Assembly: GCA_965229565.1 (NCBI GenBank)
Contig: OZ245888.1
Span: 2,232,001 to 2,296,000 of the forward strand
DNA length: 64,000 nucleotides
Origin: JANQNX01 sp040217095
Lineage (GTDB): Bacteria; Pseudomonadota; Gammaproteobacteria; Eutrophobiales; Eutrophobiaceae
Direction of reading: 5' to 3'
This document shows, piece after piece, positions 24,596-33,800 of the stretch (its first letter is position 1; each line of letters starts with the position of its first letter). A model generated the notes under the pieces. The model ran no database searches, was not told the origin of the DNA, and worked only from the letters and a program-made list of their open reading frames with translations. Made by a program: the position numbers and the translations under genes.

Positions 24596-25590
24596 GATGA
24601 TGATTTTTGCTCCAGGTAATGCTTCAGGTTCCTCATGCCCTCGTCGATAGTAACCGTGGGTTGATAATTCAAATCTGTTTTGGCCGCGGCCAGGTCAAAC
24701 CAGTGCGATGTGGATAATTGTTTTGCTACAAAACGCGTCATAATGGGTTCCTGCTCAATACGTAACAAGGCATATATTTTCTCCAGTATGACACCTACCG
24801 TAAAGGCCAGCATAGGTGGTACAGATTTGGTAATGGCTGGCAAACCGGCGCTGGCCAGTATTTTATTCAATAATTCAGCCATGGCGATGGGTTCATCGTT
24901 ACTGATGAAATACACCTTGCCGGCACAGCGGCCCCGGCCCATGATTTCATCGGCAGCCAGGACATGTGCCAGTACCGCGTTGTCGATGTAGCAGGAATCC
25001 ACCTTGTTCTGACCATTGCCCACCAGTTTTAATTTGCCTGCCCTGGCCCTGCTTATCACGCGCGGAACGAGGTGGCGATCACCCGGACCCCAGATCAGGT
25101 GCGGACGCAGTGCCACTGTTTTTAACGTATTGCTGTTGGCAGCGATGATTTTTTGTTCGGCGATGGCCTTGGTCGCCTGGTATGCATTGAAATACTCGCG
25201 AGGATACCCGGTGCGTTCATTGATCCCGATTTCACTGTTGCCATCGAAGACCACGCTGGGCGTACTGGTATAGACCAGGTACCGAATGCCGAGTTGTTCA
25301 CAGGCACTGATTACATTCTCTGTGGCAATGACGTTGGCCTCGTAGTAATCGGCGTAGTCACCCCAGACGCCTGCCTTCGCAGCCACGTGAAATACCACGT
25401 CGCAATTGTCTGCTGCCTTAAGGACTGTATCCTTGTTGACAAGGTCACCACGAATGACATTTGCTCCCCACTCTTGCAGGAACGGATAATCACCACGTTG
25501 CAGGGTATTCACCTCCCAGCCATCGGTGAGCAAATGTTTTACCAGTGCCCCACCCAGGAAACCGCCTCCGCCTGTGACCAGCGCCTTCAT
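24592..25590 (-). CDS. oleD: OleD-type NADPH-dependent 2-alkyl-3-ketoalkanoate reductase
   Basis: 332 residues from ATG 25590, which overlaps the oleC stop as ATGA. A longer frame to 25611 would run back into oleC and is rejected. The nucleotide site is LVTGGGGFLGGALV and the catalytic pair is in YQATKAIAEQ (Tyr-x3-Lys). The later RPHLIWGPGDRHLVPR and NGQNKVDSCYIDNAV blocks are typical of the 3-beta-HSD-like SDRs to which OleD belongs. In the known pathway OleD reduces the beta-keto acid made by OleA to a 2-alkyl-3-hydroxy acid, the substrate of OleC. Its order after oleB and oleC and the tight overlaps support this identity. Confidence 0.88.
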   Translation of the reverse strand: MKALVTGGGGFLGGALVKHLLTDGWEVNTLQRGDYPFLQEWGANVIRGDLVNKDTVLKAADNCDVVFHVAAKAGVWGDYADYYEANVIATENVISACEQLGIRYLVYTSTPSVVFDGNSEIGINERTGYPREYFNAYQATKAIAEQKIIAANSNTLKTVALRPHLIWGPGDRHLVPRVISRARAGKLKLVGNGQNKVDSCYIDNAVLAHVLAADEIMGRGRCAGKVYFISNDEPIAMAELLNKILASAGLPAITKSVPPMLAFTVGVILEKIYALLRIEQEPIMTRFVAKQLSTSHWFDLAAAKTDLNYQPTVTIDEGMRNLKHYLEQKSSS

Positions 25591-27242
25591 GCCAGTTGAC
25601 CCTGTGCCCATTTTGCAAGGCGTTCACGGTTAATCTTGGCATTGTGTCGAATATCGACCGGGAAGCCCGGGTGGAACATGACGTGTTTAATGTTTTGTGT
25701 GATGGCATGTTGACTACCCAGTTTGATCAACTGATCTTTAATCAGGGACAAATCTTCCTGCAGGTAATTGGCTTCCAGTTCGATACAAATTGTCGGTTCG
25801 GTTTCACCATCACGTGTTACACCAACCAGCGCCGAGCGATATACGGCAGGATGTGTATTAAAGATACCTTCACAGCAATCGGTGAACAGAGTTCCATTTG
25901 TCGTGACCACGCGATGACTCTTGCGACCACAGAACCAGAGACGCCCCTGCTCATCCATGTAACCCAGGTCACCCATGCGGTGATAAAAACCATTACCGGT
26001 TTTTATTTTTGCCAGTTGTGTTTGTGTTTCCCGGTTGTAATAGGACTGCGTCACCTGTGGACCTGATACACAGATTTCCCCGATTTCATTAGCTGACAAT
26101 ACTTCTACCTGGTCCCAGTCACCGATAGGTGCATCGGAGATACGAATAATCTTTACATCAATATTGTCTACCGGTTTGCCAATGCAAACGCCCTTTCCCT
26201 TGTCTGTATCGCTGACTGTGTCATCCAGCACCTCATTACTACCTATGGAACTGACCGGTAACGATTCCGTGGCACCGTACGGTGTGAATATTTCTACATC
26301 GTCATGCAACAGGTTTTTATAGCGCTGCAGGATTGTCGCCGATACCGGCGCGCCGGCAGATAGCACACGCCTCAGGCTGGGTAACTTTACCTCCATATCC
26401 TGGTAATGGCGCCCCACCCTGTTTAGCAGCGCCGGCGAACCAAACATGTTGGTACACTGGTAATCGATAACCGCATCGACGATTTTCTCCGGATTGACAT
26501 CACCTGGGCGCGTGAAGTCCATGTGCGGGATCACCGATGTCATGCCCAGTGCCGGTGCAAACAGGGCAAACAACGGAAAGGTGGCAAGGTCGACCTCTCC
26601 CGGCTGGATTTGATAGAGATGTTTCAATGCCTCTACCTGGGCTGTGAAATTCGCATGTGTGTACACCACGCCCTTGGGAATACCCGTACTGCCACTGGTA
26701 AACAGGATAGCAGCGGTATCATCGGCGTTGGTATTACCCAGCTTGAATGCCTGTTCTTGTCCCTTGCGCCTGATGATATCCAGGTTGGTCATTAATGGAC
26801 GCAATACAGGGGAATTTCCCACCAGTATATTTTTCCTTATCGTGCCTTTGCCCCAGCGCAGTAACAACCGGGCAACATGGGCCGAGCCAATACCAATAAA
26901 CGCTTCCGGCTCTGCCTCGGCCAGGCACTTGCCAAGATTCTTGATACCCATACCAGGATCCACGGCAATCAATATCGCCTCAACCTTGAACAGAGCAAAC
27001 ACCAGTGCAAAAAAATCCAGTCCGGGTTTCACCATCAATACCGTGCGGGTACCCTTGCCTATTCCACACGTTTCCAGTCCGGCAGCAATCCGGTCGCTTT
27101 CTTCGTCCAGTTGCTGGTAGGTCCACGCCTCGTCCATGCAAGGAGAGCTTTGTCGTTGTTTTGGTTGCACGATCACGGCCCAGTGCCCAGGCTGCTGCGA
27201 GGCCATGGCAGGCAGATGTGAGGCAATATTGGGAGTAATCAT
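25587..27242 (-). CDS. oleC: OleC-type AMP-dependent beta-lactone synthetase
   Basis: 551 residues. ANL-superfamily motifs in order: the P-loop-like ILFTSGSTGIPKG, the FTPYGATESLP block that closes the adenylate pocket, MGDLGYMDEQGRLWFCGRK, and the C-terminal subdomain. The hinge and tail (VTTNGTLFTDCCEGIFNTHPAV, INRERLAKWAQ) are like OleC. In place of a thioester, OleC adenylates a 2-alkyl-3-hydroxy acid and closes a beta-lactone. Start and stop overlap oleB and oleD by four bases each. Length and neighbours agree with OleC rather than a general acyl-CoA synthetase. Confidence 0.9.
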   Translation of the reverse strand: MITPNIASHLPAMASQQPGHWAVIVQPKQRQSSPCMDEAWTYQQLDEESDRIAAGLETCGIGKGTRTVLMVKPGLDFFALVFALFKVEAILIAVDPGMGIKNLGKCLAEAEPEAFIGIGSAHVARLLLRWGKGTIRKNILVGNSPVLRPLMTNLDIIRRKGQEQAFKLGNTNADDTAAILFTSGSTGIPKGVVYTHANFTAQVEALKHLYQIQPGEVDLATFPLFALFAPALGMTSVIPHMDFTRPGDVNPEKIVDAVIDYQCTNMFGSPALLNRVGRHYQDMEVKLPSLRRVLSAGAPVSATILQRYKNLLHDDVEIFTPYGATESLPVSSIGSNEVLDDTVSDTDKGKGVCIGKPVDNIDVKIIRISDAPIGDWDQVEVLSANEIGEICVSGPQVTQSYYNRETQTQLAKIKTGNGFYHRMGDLGYMDEQGRLWFCGRKSHRVVTTNGTLFTDCCEGIFNTHPAVYRSALVGVTRDGETEPTICIELEANYLQEDLSLIKDQLIKLGSQHAITQNIKHVMFHPGFPVDIRHNAKINRERLAKWAQGQLA

Positions 27243-28126
27243 GGCAGCGGATGCTGTTGCAGGAACTCTTTTATAACGGGGATGACTTCATCACCGGCAT
27301 CTTCCAGCAGGTAATGTCCCGCATCGTACTCATGGTACTCGGCATCGGGGAAACGGCGTTTCCATTCAGCAAGAAAATCCTTGTCAAACACGAAGTCGTT
27401 CATACCCCAGCAGATGAGCATGGGTAGCGAAGCAAATTGTTGCAAATGGTCATCAACGTTTTTCACCATTTCATACGAGACATGTGTGGAAGATAACGGA
27501 ATGTCTTCCACGAATCGCAGCACCGACAATCGATGTGCCCAGCTATCATGCGGGGCCATGTAGGCCGCGGCGACATCTGCTTGCATGGGCCGACGGGTGA
27601 CACAGTCTTTCACCGCGCCGCGACAAAAGCCATTGAAACCCTGTATGGCAAGCTTGCCAAGTATCGGCGTGCGACTCAGTTTTAACTGCCACGGGATTTG
27701 CTTGCCAGCCGGGATAAGGAAGCCGGCCGTATTGGAAATCACCAGGCGCTTGATGCGTTCCGGGTAACGCGTGGCATAGGCAAGGCCAATCATGCCACCC
27801 CAATCATGCACGATCAGCGTCAGGTTTTCCTTGATATTGAGTTCTGTTAGCAAGGCATCCAGGTCATCGACGCGTTGCTTTAACGTAAAGGAATAATCGT
27901 CACCCGGTTTCTCGGACAGTCCCATGCCAACGTGGTCCGGGACTACGCAGTGGTACTGGTCCTTGAGTGCATTAAACAGGCCACGGTAATACAGCGACCA
28001 ACTCGGGTTGCCATGGACCATGACGACAGCTTCTGCCTTGTCCTTCCCCGCCTCAAGAAAATGCATCTGCCGTCCATTGACCCGGGTATAGTTTGAGTAA
28101 TCAGCAGGATAATCAGGGGGTAACAT
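27239..28126 (-). CDS. oleB: OleB-type beta-lactone decarboxylase (alpha/beta hydrolase, haloalkane-dehalogenase-like)
   Basis: 295 residues. The oxyanion block HGNPSWSLYY and the nucleophile elbow LIVHDWGGMIGL with Asp108 (not Ser) match the haloalkane-dehalogenase branch that includes OleB. The catalytic His lies in YDAGHYLLED near 272. In the pathway OleB removes CO2 from the cis-beta-lactone to give the final cis-olefin. Separate oleB and oleC genes, as here, are the pattern of gammaproteobacteria; some other bacteria have fused OleBC. It is the first gene of the oleBCD-phosphopantetheinyl transferase unit, and the 207-base gap to the divergent SRPBCC gene should hold its promoter. Confidence 0.9.
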   Translation of the reverse strand: MLPPDYPADYSNYTRVNGRQMHFLEAGKDKAEAVVMVHGNPSWSLYYRGLFNALKDQYHCVVPDHVGMGLSEKPGDDYSFTLKQRVDDLDALLTELNIKENLTLIVHDWGGMIGLAYATRYPERIKRLVISNTAGFLIPAGKQIPWQLKLSRTPILGKLAIQGFNGFCRGAVKDCVTRRPMQADVAAAYMAPHDSWAHRLSVLRFVEDIPLSSTHVSYEMVKNVDDHLQQFASLPMLICWGMNDFVFDKDFLAEWKRRFPDAEYHEYDAGHYLLEDAGDEVIPVIKEFLQQHPLP

Positions 28127-28333
28127 AAATGGCTGTAATTATTGAAGAATGTCGGCATTCAGAAACGCATAGTGTACTGGATAGCGACGGCGATACCAAA
28201 CGCTCCATGCCTGCTGACAAAGACCTGAACAATCCTGCGCTGACAGCCGATTTGTGAAGTTTTCCTGTGCCGCAATCACGGCCAATTCGGTATCATGCGC
28301 GCCTTCTAATAACTATAAATTGAGGAATACAAG

Positions 28334-28804
28334 ATGCGAATTAGCAAGTGGCTTGTCGCGCTGTTTCTGGGCACCAGTATCAGTGTTCACGCGGCCGATT
28401 TTATCGAGATTGAAAACACCGTCACCGTCAATGCCGGGCTGGAACAGGTCTGGGCCAAGGTCGGTGATTTCTGTGCCATCCAGGAATGGCACCCGGCCGT
28501 TGCCAAGTGCGAAGCCTATGACGACCACGGCAGCATGTACCGAACATTGACCCTGGGCGATGGTGGCAAGGTATCGGAAAAGCATGGTGGTGAAGAAGCC
28601 AATGCTTACTCTTACTACATCAAGAAGAGCCCGTTCCCTGTAAAGACGTACAAGGCGACCTTCATGGCAGAAAGTGATGGCTCAGGTACGAAGATCACCT
28701 GGAAGGCCCGCTTCAAATCCAAGGGTGCCAGTGATGAAGAAGCAAAGGCCACCATGCAAGGTGTGTTCGATGCAGGTATTGAATCTATAAAGGGAATGTT
28801 TTAA
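28334..28804 (+). CDS. Exported SRPBCC/START-like lipid-binding protein
   Basis: 156 residues preceded by TGAGGA at 28321-28326. A signal peptide (LVALFLGTSISVHA, cleavage before ADFIEIE) directs it to the periplasm. The body is the SRPBCC helix-grip fold: NAGLEQVWAKVGDFCAIQEW, then alternating strands and a long C-terminal helix (DEEAKATMQGVFDAGIESIKG), as in polyketide cyclase 2 and MxaD-like proteins. The fold makes a hydrophobic cavity for lipids or polyketides. It is the only plus-strand gene inside the ole locus, between oleB and oleA, so a role in binding or moving the hydrocarbon or its precursor in the periplasm is a reasonable guess. Confidence 0.8.
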   Translation: MRISKWLVALFLGTSISVHAADFIEIENTVTVNAGLEQVWAKVGDFCAIQEWHPAVAKCEAYDDHGSMYRTLTLGDGGKVSEKHGGEEANAYSYYIKKSPFPVKTYKATFMAESDGSGTKITWKARFKSKGASDEEAKATMQGVFDAGIESIKGMF

Positions 28805-28824
28805 ACCCGTTTCTCCCAGGGCTG

Positions 28825-28970
28825 AGATGACAGGGATGTCATTTCAAGCTTGTCGAGAAATCTGACGCCTTAGGCGTCATCCCGAATACATATGAGGGAT
28901 CGCAAGAGTCCAAGCGTGGAATCAATCGATTCTGACCCCATTGATTAAACGGTCTTTTTTTTAGCGCATA
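28825..28970. repeat. Short dispersed element (copy 2) and repeat-like spacer
   Basis: About 28825-28863 matches the element at 16895-16945 (shared core AGCTTGTCGAGA, flanked by GATGACA). It is followed by a GACGCCTTAGGCGTC palindrome (28864-28878), which could fold as a hairpin after the SRPBCC gene, and by an AATCGATTCTGACCCC stretch of the kind seen next to REP elements. No gene is seen in this spacer. Confidence 0.55.
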
Positions 28971-29477
28971 TTAGCCAGGATTCTGCCGAAATTTCGATAA
29001 TAACCAACTTGCCCAACCGATTATTGCTATTGCTAAACCACTCAGGAGAAGAACTGCTTTTACTGGTGTAACAATTGCCTTTAGATCTAATAGATCAGCA
29101 GTATCTGTTAAAGCCAATACCTGAATAACGCCTTCAAATAGATCGGTAGGAATTGCAAGAATCCCAGGTAAAGCTAAATAAATGCCATACTTAGGGAAAA
29201 ATCGAAGTGCTACACCGGCAAACAACAGTCCGGCTGATACAGGAAAAGCAACATCTAATGTACACGTTGCCCATGCGTGTGAAATTTTTTGTTCAGCACT
29301 CATTCCGGCTAATATACTTCGAAGCTCTTCAGGAGAAGAGATGGAATCAATGAATGTAAAACCCCAAACGCTCGAAACTATTCGGAATCCAAAAAATAAA
29401 ACCAATGTTGTTACAAATAAGATCCAGAGCGTATTTGTTTTTGTTAGACAGGCCCTTAATGTCTTTTGAATTTCCAT
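28971..29477 (-). CDS. Four-helix membrane protein of unknown function
   Basis: 168 residues with about four hydrophobic helices (for example WILFVTTLVLFFGFRIV, TLDVAFPVSAGLLFAGVALRF, YGIYLALPGILAIP and AVLLLSGLAIAIIGWASWLL). A soluble loop between the first two helices reads ISSPEELRSILAGMSAEQ. Its A+T content is higher than that of the ole genes around it, and repeat elements lie on both sides (28825-28878 and 29505-29666), which suggests later insertion between oleA and oleB. No family is recognised and no catalytic motif is visible. Confidence 0.65.
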   Translation of the reverse strand: MEIQKTLRACLTKTNTLWILFVTTLVLFFGFRIVSSVWGFTFIDSISSPEELRSILAGMSAEQKISHAWATCTLDVAFPVSAGLLFAGVALRFFPKYGIYLALPGILAIPTDLFEGVIQVLALTDTADLLDLKAIVTPVKAVLLLSGLAIAIIGWASWLLSKFRQNPG

Positions 29478-29504
29478 AATTATTTACTCCTGTATTTAAT
29501 TATT

Positions 29505-29565
29505 ACAGTGGACAGGCCACGGTTTTTTACTACTCCACCCATAAACTGTGATCTGTCCCTATTAT
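29505..29565. repeat. Degenerate REP-like hairpin
   Basis: Two imperfect arms face each other: GGACAGGCCACGGTTTTTTA (29511-29530) and the reverse of AAACTGTGATCTGTCCCTA (29546-29564). This is the same pattern as the GGGACAGACCACGTTTT elements at 44104-45420 and 46493-46562, but diverged. Its copies in non-coding gaps fit a REP-like palindromic family. No REP-associated transposase gene is in the window. Confidence 0.6.
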
Positions 29566-29636
29566 TGCTCAAATGATAGCTACTAAATCAACTTCTGTAA
29601 GCAACACTAATATAATCTTATATCAAGAAATTAAAC

Positions 29637-29666
29637 AAAAAAGGGACAGCATGCTGTCCCCTTTTT
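29637..29666 (-). terminator. Rho-independent terminator after oleA
   Basis: A near-perfect stem GGGACAG/CTGTCCC with CATG at its centre is flanked by an A-run (29637-29642) and a T-run (29662-29666), so on the minus strand it ends in a U-tract. It begins 30 bases after the oleA stop and would end the PKS-oleA transcript. It could work in both directions. The arms are the REP-type GGGACAG sequence. Confidence 0.75.
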
Positions 29667-29695
29667 ACTTGATTAAATTGTGCGATATACCTGAA

Positions 29696-30895
29696 CTACC
29701 ACTCCCAACCCAGCATCATGCAGTTAAGACCACTGCCAATGCCAAGGAAGCTGACGCGGTCACCCGCCTTCAAAAATTGGCGCTGTTCTGCAATAGCTGC
29801 CGTCAATGGAACCGAGACGGTACCAATATTGCCGAGATACTTGTAGGTACTGAAATCTTTTTCCGGAGCGATACCCAGTTCTCGCAAAATCGTATCGCGA
29901 TGGCCTTCACCTACCTGGTGGCAAATTACCTTGTCGACCTGGTCACGGGCCCAACCCATCTTGGTCAGGAATGATCCCCATGTCTTCACGCCCAGGCGGG
30001 CACCATGCTTGAGTACTGCTACCGAATCGGTGGACATGATCTCTGAGACCGCATTGGGCAAGGTATCTTTTGGCATGATACTGGCCAGTGCCGGTGGTAA
30101 TTTTTCGCTGGTCATGGCATCACGCATCACAGACGGCAGCGTGTTCGGCTCCATCACCTGGTCGATGGCCGCCAGCAGTTTGTCCGGGGAGAACATCAGG
30201 TCACCGATTGACTGCGGGCTCATGGTAATGCCCCAGCGGCAAAGCCTGTGATGTTCGGGCGCAGCCTGGTTAGCACCACCGATCAATCGATGCGGGTGCG
30301 GATTATCAAAAGAACCATCGGTCAACAATACCGCCGCAGCGCCGGAACCTCCCGTCAACGTGGCCAGCGAACTGGTAAACATCGACATGGATTTATCTTT
30401 CAGCATGCGCTCGATCATGATCTCGACAATCTCGCGCGAGGTCTCGCACGACACCACCATACCGGCGCGGATTTGCTTGAGCTCAATACGATTAGCAATA
30501 TCGATAATACCGTTCATCGTGCCCAGGCAGGCATTGGAGATATCATAGATATTGGCCTGATCACTGATGCCAAGTTGCGCGGCTACGGCACAGGCCGTGG
30601 CCGGTTCGAAATTCTCACGGCAAACGCCACTGTATATCAGCGTTTCAACGTCTTTCGCTTCAACATTGGATTGCTCCAGTGCCTTGCGGGCAGCCTGGGC
30701 GGCACCATCGGACAGGCTATGGCCCTCGTCCCACCAGCGACGCTCGCTGATTCCCGTCAACGCCTCGAGCTGGCCCGGAGCAATATGCAGGGCCTCGTAC
30801 ATGGGCATTAATCGATTTTCAAGATCCTCGGAGGTCACCACCACGGGCGGAAGCTCGTAGCCGATGGACTCCATCACCACTCTGTTATATTTCAT
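29696..30895 (-). CDS. oleA: OleA, head-to-head condensing thiolase-fold enzyme, with a four-unit repeat insertion
   Basis: 399 residues. Thiolase-fold landmarks of OleA: Cys123 in ISNACLGTMNG, Glu97 in ENFEPAT (the OleA-specific base), His326 in VICHQVG and Asn356 in LGNIGTVS, with the terminal GIGSGLNCMMLG. OleA condenses two activated fatty acyl chains head to head to a beta-keto acid. OleA proteins are usually about 340-350 residues. The excess here lies between LCRWG and STDSVAVLKHG, where four tandem 13-residue units occur: KLLAAIDQVMEPN (239-251), TLPSVMRDAMTSE, KLPPALASIMPKD and TLPNAVSEIMSTD (278-290). The ATG overlaps the stop of the large Pfa-type synthase (ATGA), so the two are translationally coupled. 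Confidence 0.93.
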   Translation of the reverse strand: MKYNRVVMESIGYELPPVVVTSEDLENRLMPMYEALHIAPGQLEALTGISERRWWDEGHSLSDGAAQAARKALEQSNVEAKDVETLIYSGVCRENFEPATACAVAAQLGISDQANIYDISNACLGTMNGIIDIANRIELKQIRAGMVVSCETSREIVEIMIERMLKDKSMSMFTSSLATLTGGSGAAAVLLTDGSFDNPHPHRLIGGANQAAPEHHRLCRWGITMSPQSIGDLMFSPDKLLAAIDQVMEPNTLPSVMRDAMTSEKLPPALASIMPKDTLPNAVSEIMSTDSVAVLKHGARLGVKTWGSFLTKMGWARDQVDKVICHQVGEGHRDTILRELGIAPEKDFSTYKYLGNIGTVSVPLTAAIAEQRQFLKAGDRVSFLGIGSGLNCMMLGWEW

Positions 30896-33800
30896 GATGC
30901 TCGTATTCTAAGCGCAAAATCCTTCATCTGATAGATAATTCGGCCATCCACTGACAAAAATCCATCTGCTGTGACTGTCCTGGTCATTTCATCAATGTCT
31001 CGAATCACCGCCTGTATAGTGACTCGCGAATCCGTCGGCAATATCTGGCCACGATAAATCCATTCATGCTTCTGGTTCAATGCAATGCTCTCAAAGGTGT
31101 AATCCTTACCTTGTAATTCGGACTGCCAGTGTCGTGCCGCGAACACCTTGAGTAGCTGCATAAATGATTCGAGTCCCAGTGAGCCCGGCCATACCGGGTC
31201 CTGGTAAAAGTGCGCCTTGAAAAACCAGGCATCGGGGTTAACGTTAGCCGTGCCTTCGATGAACCCCTTCCCATCCGGGCCACCGTTCGGCACATAGAGA
31301 GTGATGTCGTGCACCATGCGCATCATGTCGCCTGGTAGTGGTGCACTTGCCGGGTAACTGAATGCCTCACCCTGCTCCCGCTCTGCATCAGTGGGTTGAT
31401 AGGGCTGTGCCTCGCGGATACCCACCTGGTCGGCCAGTGCCTGTTGCGAGAAGAACCCGAAATAGGTATCGCCCTTGTAGACCAGGCCAGATTGCGAGTG
31501 CATCTCGTAGTCAAAATTCTGGATAATCATGCCACCAGACTGGGACACGTTGGTAATCTTTACCCGGGTCGTCAGTGTGCCAATCGTTGGTGTGACATCC
31601 ATAAACTGCGTGGCCTTGCCGCCGAGGTTTCGGAATGACAGGTCCGTGTCACTGGTCAGTGCCGAACCGAGATAAGCCGCCAACCAGCCACACGGTTGCA
31701 GGGCCACTTCAAGCAAGACGGCAAAAGGCATGTAAGGCTGGTTATCTTCATCGAAGTACCACTCGTTGACAGGCACATCGTACTCGGCCTCGATAATACC
31801 GCCGGCCCTGAGTTGCCACTGTTCGCAATCCTTGATCGACGTTATGCGATCCAGGAACTTGTACGGCGGTCCGGGCAAACGCGCGATCTTGCGTTCACTA
31901 TCGAATACCTTGTAACGATCGCCAAAGGCCTCGGAGGGTTTGCCTGTCGCAAAGGCCAGGATGGATTCGTTATCAAACAACACTTGCTTGTTTAAACTTG
32001 TTGTTTGCTGGTTCTGCCATAGCGCTTCAAGCTTTGACTTGTGTAAGCCGGTCAACTGCACAGACATGTTTTTCATTTGCACGACCGGACGCTGGTCAGC
32101 AGACATCAGTGCATCGGCCAGGACATAGGGTGTACCGTCGGATTTGTAGCCGATCTCTTTCAACGTGATCTCATACTGCACGGCTTTGGTTGTTTCAATG
32201 ACCTGGCCACGACACTTGAGCGTACTGACTTCACCGATAATCGGTTCGTACACAAACTCGTCGACTTCACCAACCCAGCCCATGCGTAACAGGTACACGC
32301 GCAGGGTGTGCAGGCAACATTCATACATGAGTGTGCCGGGCATGACACGATCATCGACAAAGTGGCAGGTCAGGAACCAGTCATCCGGGTGGATATCGGC
32401 CTCGCCGGTAATCTGACCGAGGCCATAGCGCCCGGCATTGGGATCCATGTTGAGAATACGATGCACCAGGGTCATACGACCGCCGGGTAAACCGGCGGGT
32501 TTATTTAAATCGAGTTGAGAAAACGCCTCGCCGAAACATCCAGCCAGATCACCACGCCGCAAGGCATTCATCTGTTCATCATCGATGCGTTCAACCTGCA
32601 TGGGTAACAACGGTGTGTAACCACCGGTCCGTTGGCCCTCGGCGGGTTGCCTTTCCATGCTGGTCAGAACGATGCCCTGCCCCGCATCCAGTTCGTAACG
32701 GGTAAAGAAACCGGCGCAGCCGTTGGTCATGGTTAACAGCGGCTTGCCGTTGACGGTTCCTTCAAAATTAAAACGGAATAGCCAGGTATCGCCCTGCCGA
32801 AAGAAGTGATCGATCTGGATATCGTAACGAATGGTCTCTCCCGCCTGTGGCAAAGGGCCATGAAAGGTGATCTGTGCATCCAACAACCGATAGGTCGCGT
32901 TTCCTTTTGTGATGTGATCGATACCGAGGTAACCGGAAAGAAATAAATCAGCCTGCCCTGATTCAACTGCAATGCAGGTTGGGATACGTCCCTGGTCCAG
33001 GTACCAGGCATTCGGTTTGACATCGTGCTCGGTGACGACACGGCCACTGGCCTTTAGCTTTGTCGGGAGCGAATTGGCTTCACCCTCGATCTCGATAATG
33101 CGGTCTACCAGCATCAATGGTTCATCGGGTAAACGCACACGCGTTGGAAACTGATCAATATCGGCGAACGACTCACCCAGCATGTTCCCAATACGACCAA
33201 CAGCGAATTCCATGCACTGGTCTCTATCGAAGACACACTCTACCGGCTGCTGTGCAGCTGCTGGCAAACTTGCTGAATTAGCAACAGTTGTACTGACAGG
33301 ATTAGAACCCAGTATCTGCATCTGCAGGTCCAGTGCCTGTGCCAGTGTCTCTGACATACCCTGGGATAGCCGTAAAAAGGTTTCTTGTGCCTCGGCGCGG
33401 GCCAATTCCGTTTGCTGCATCTGGTCGATCAGCGGTTGCAACCCGGAGTTGGCTGCCATGGGCAACGGTACGTCTTGTTCATGCGTGTCGACATGCAACG
33501 CTTGCGGTTGCTTGTTCGCAGCAGGCTTCATTGTCACCACGTCGGGTTTATGCTGCGGTGGACGCGGTACCTTGAACGGTTGACCACCTGTAGCAACAGT
33601 AATGAAATTGTCGTACTTCGGTTTTTCTGTTTTCTTTGCCAAGGCTGATAAGTCAAGCGGCACGCCCTCGACATAGAGTCTTGCCAGTACTTGCAACAGG
33701 TTGTTCACACTGTCCTGTCCTTTAATGCAGATGGCTTTTGCATAATGCGGCTTGTTAACCAGTATCTGGTCGATCATGCGAGTACAGGAACCACCCGGGC

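Noticed and set aside
30248..30811. 187-codon plus-strand frame
   Set aside because: Antisense to oleA, which has complete catalytic motifs.
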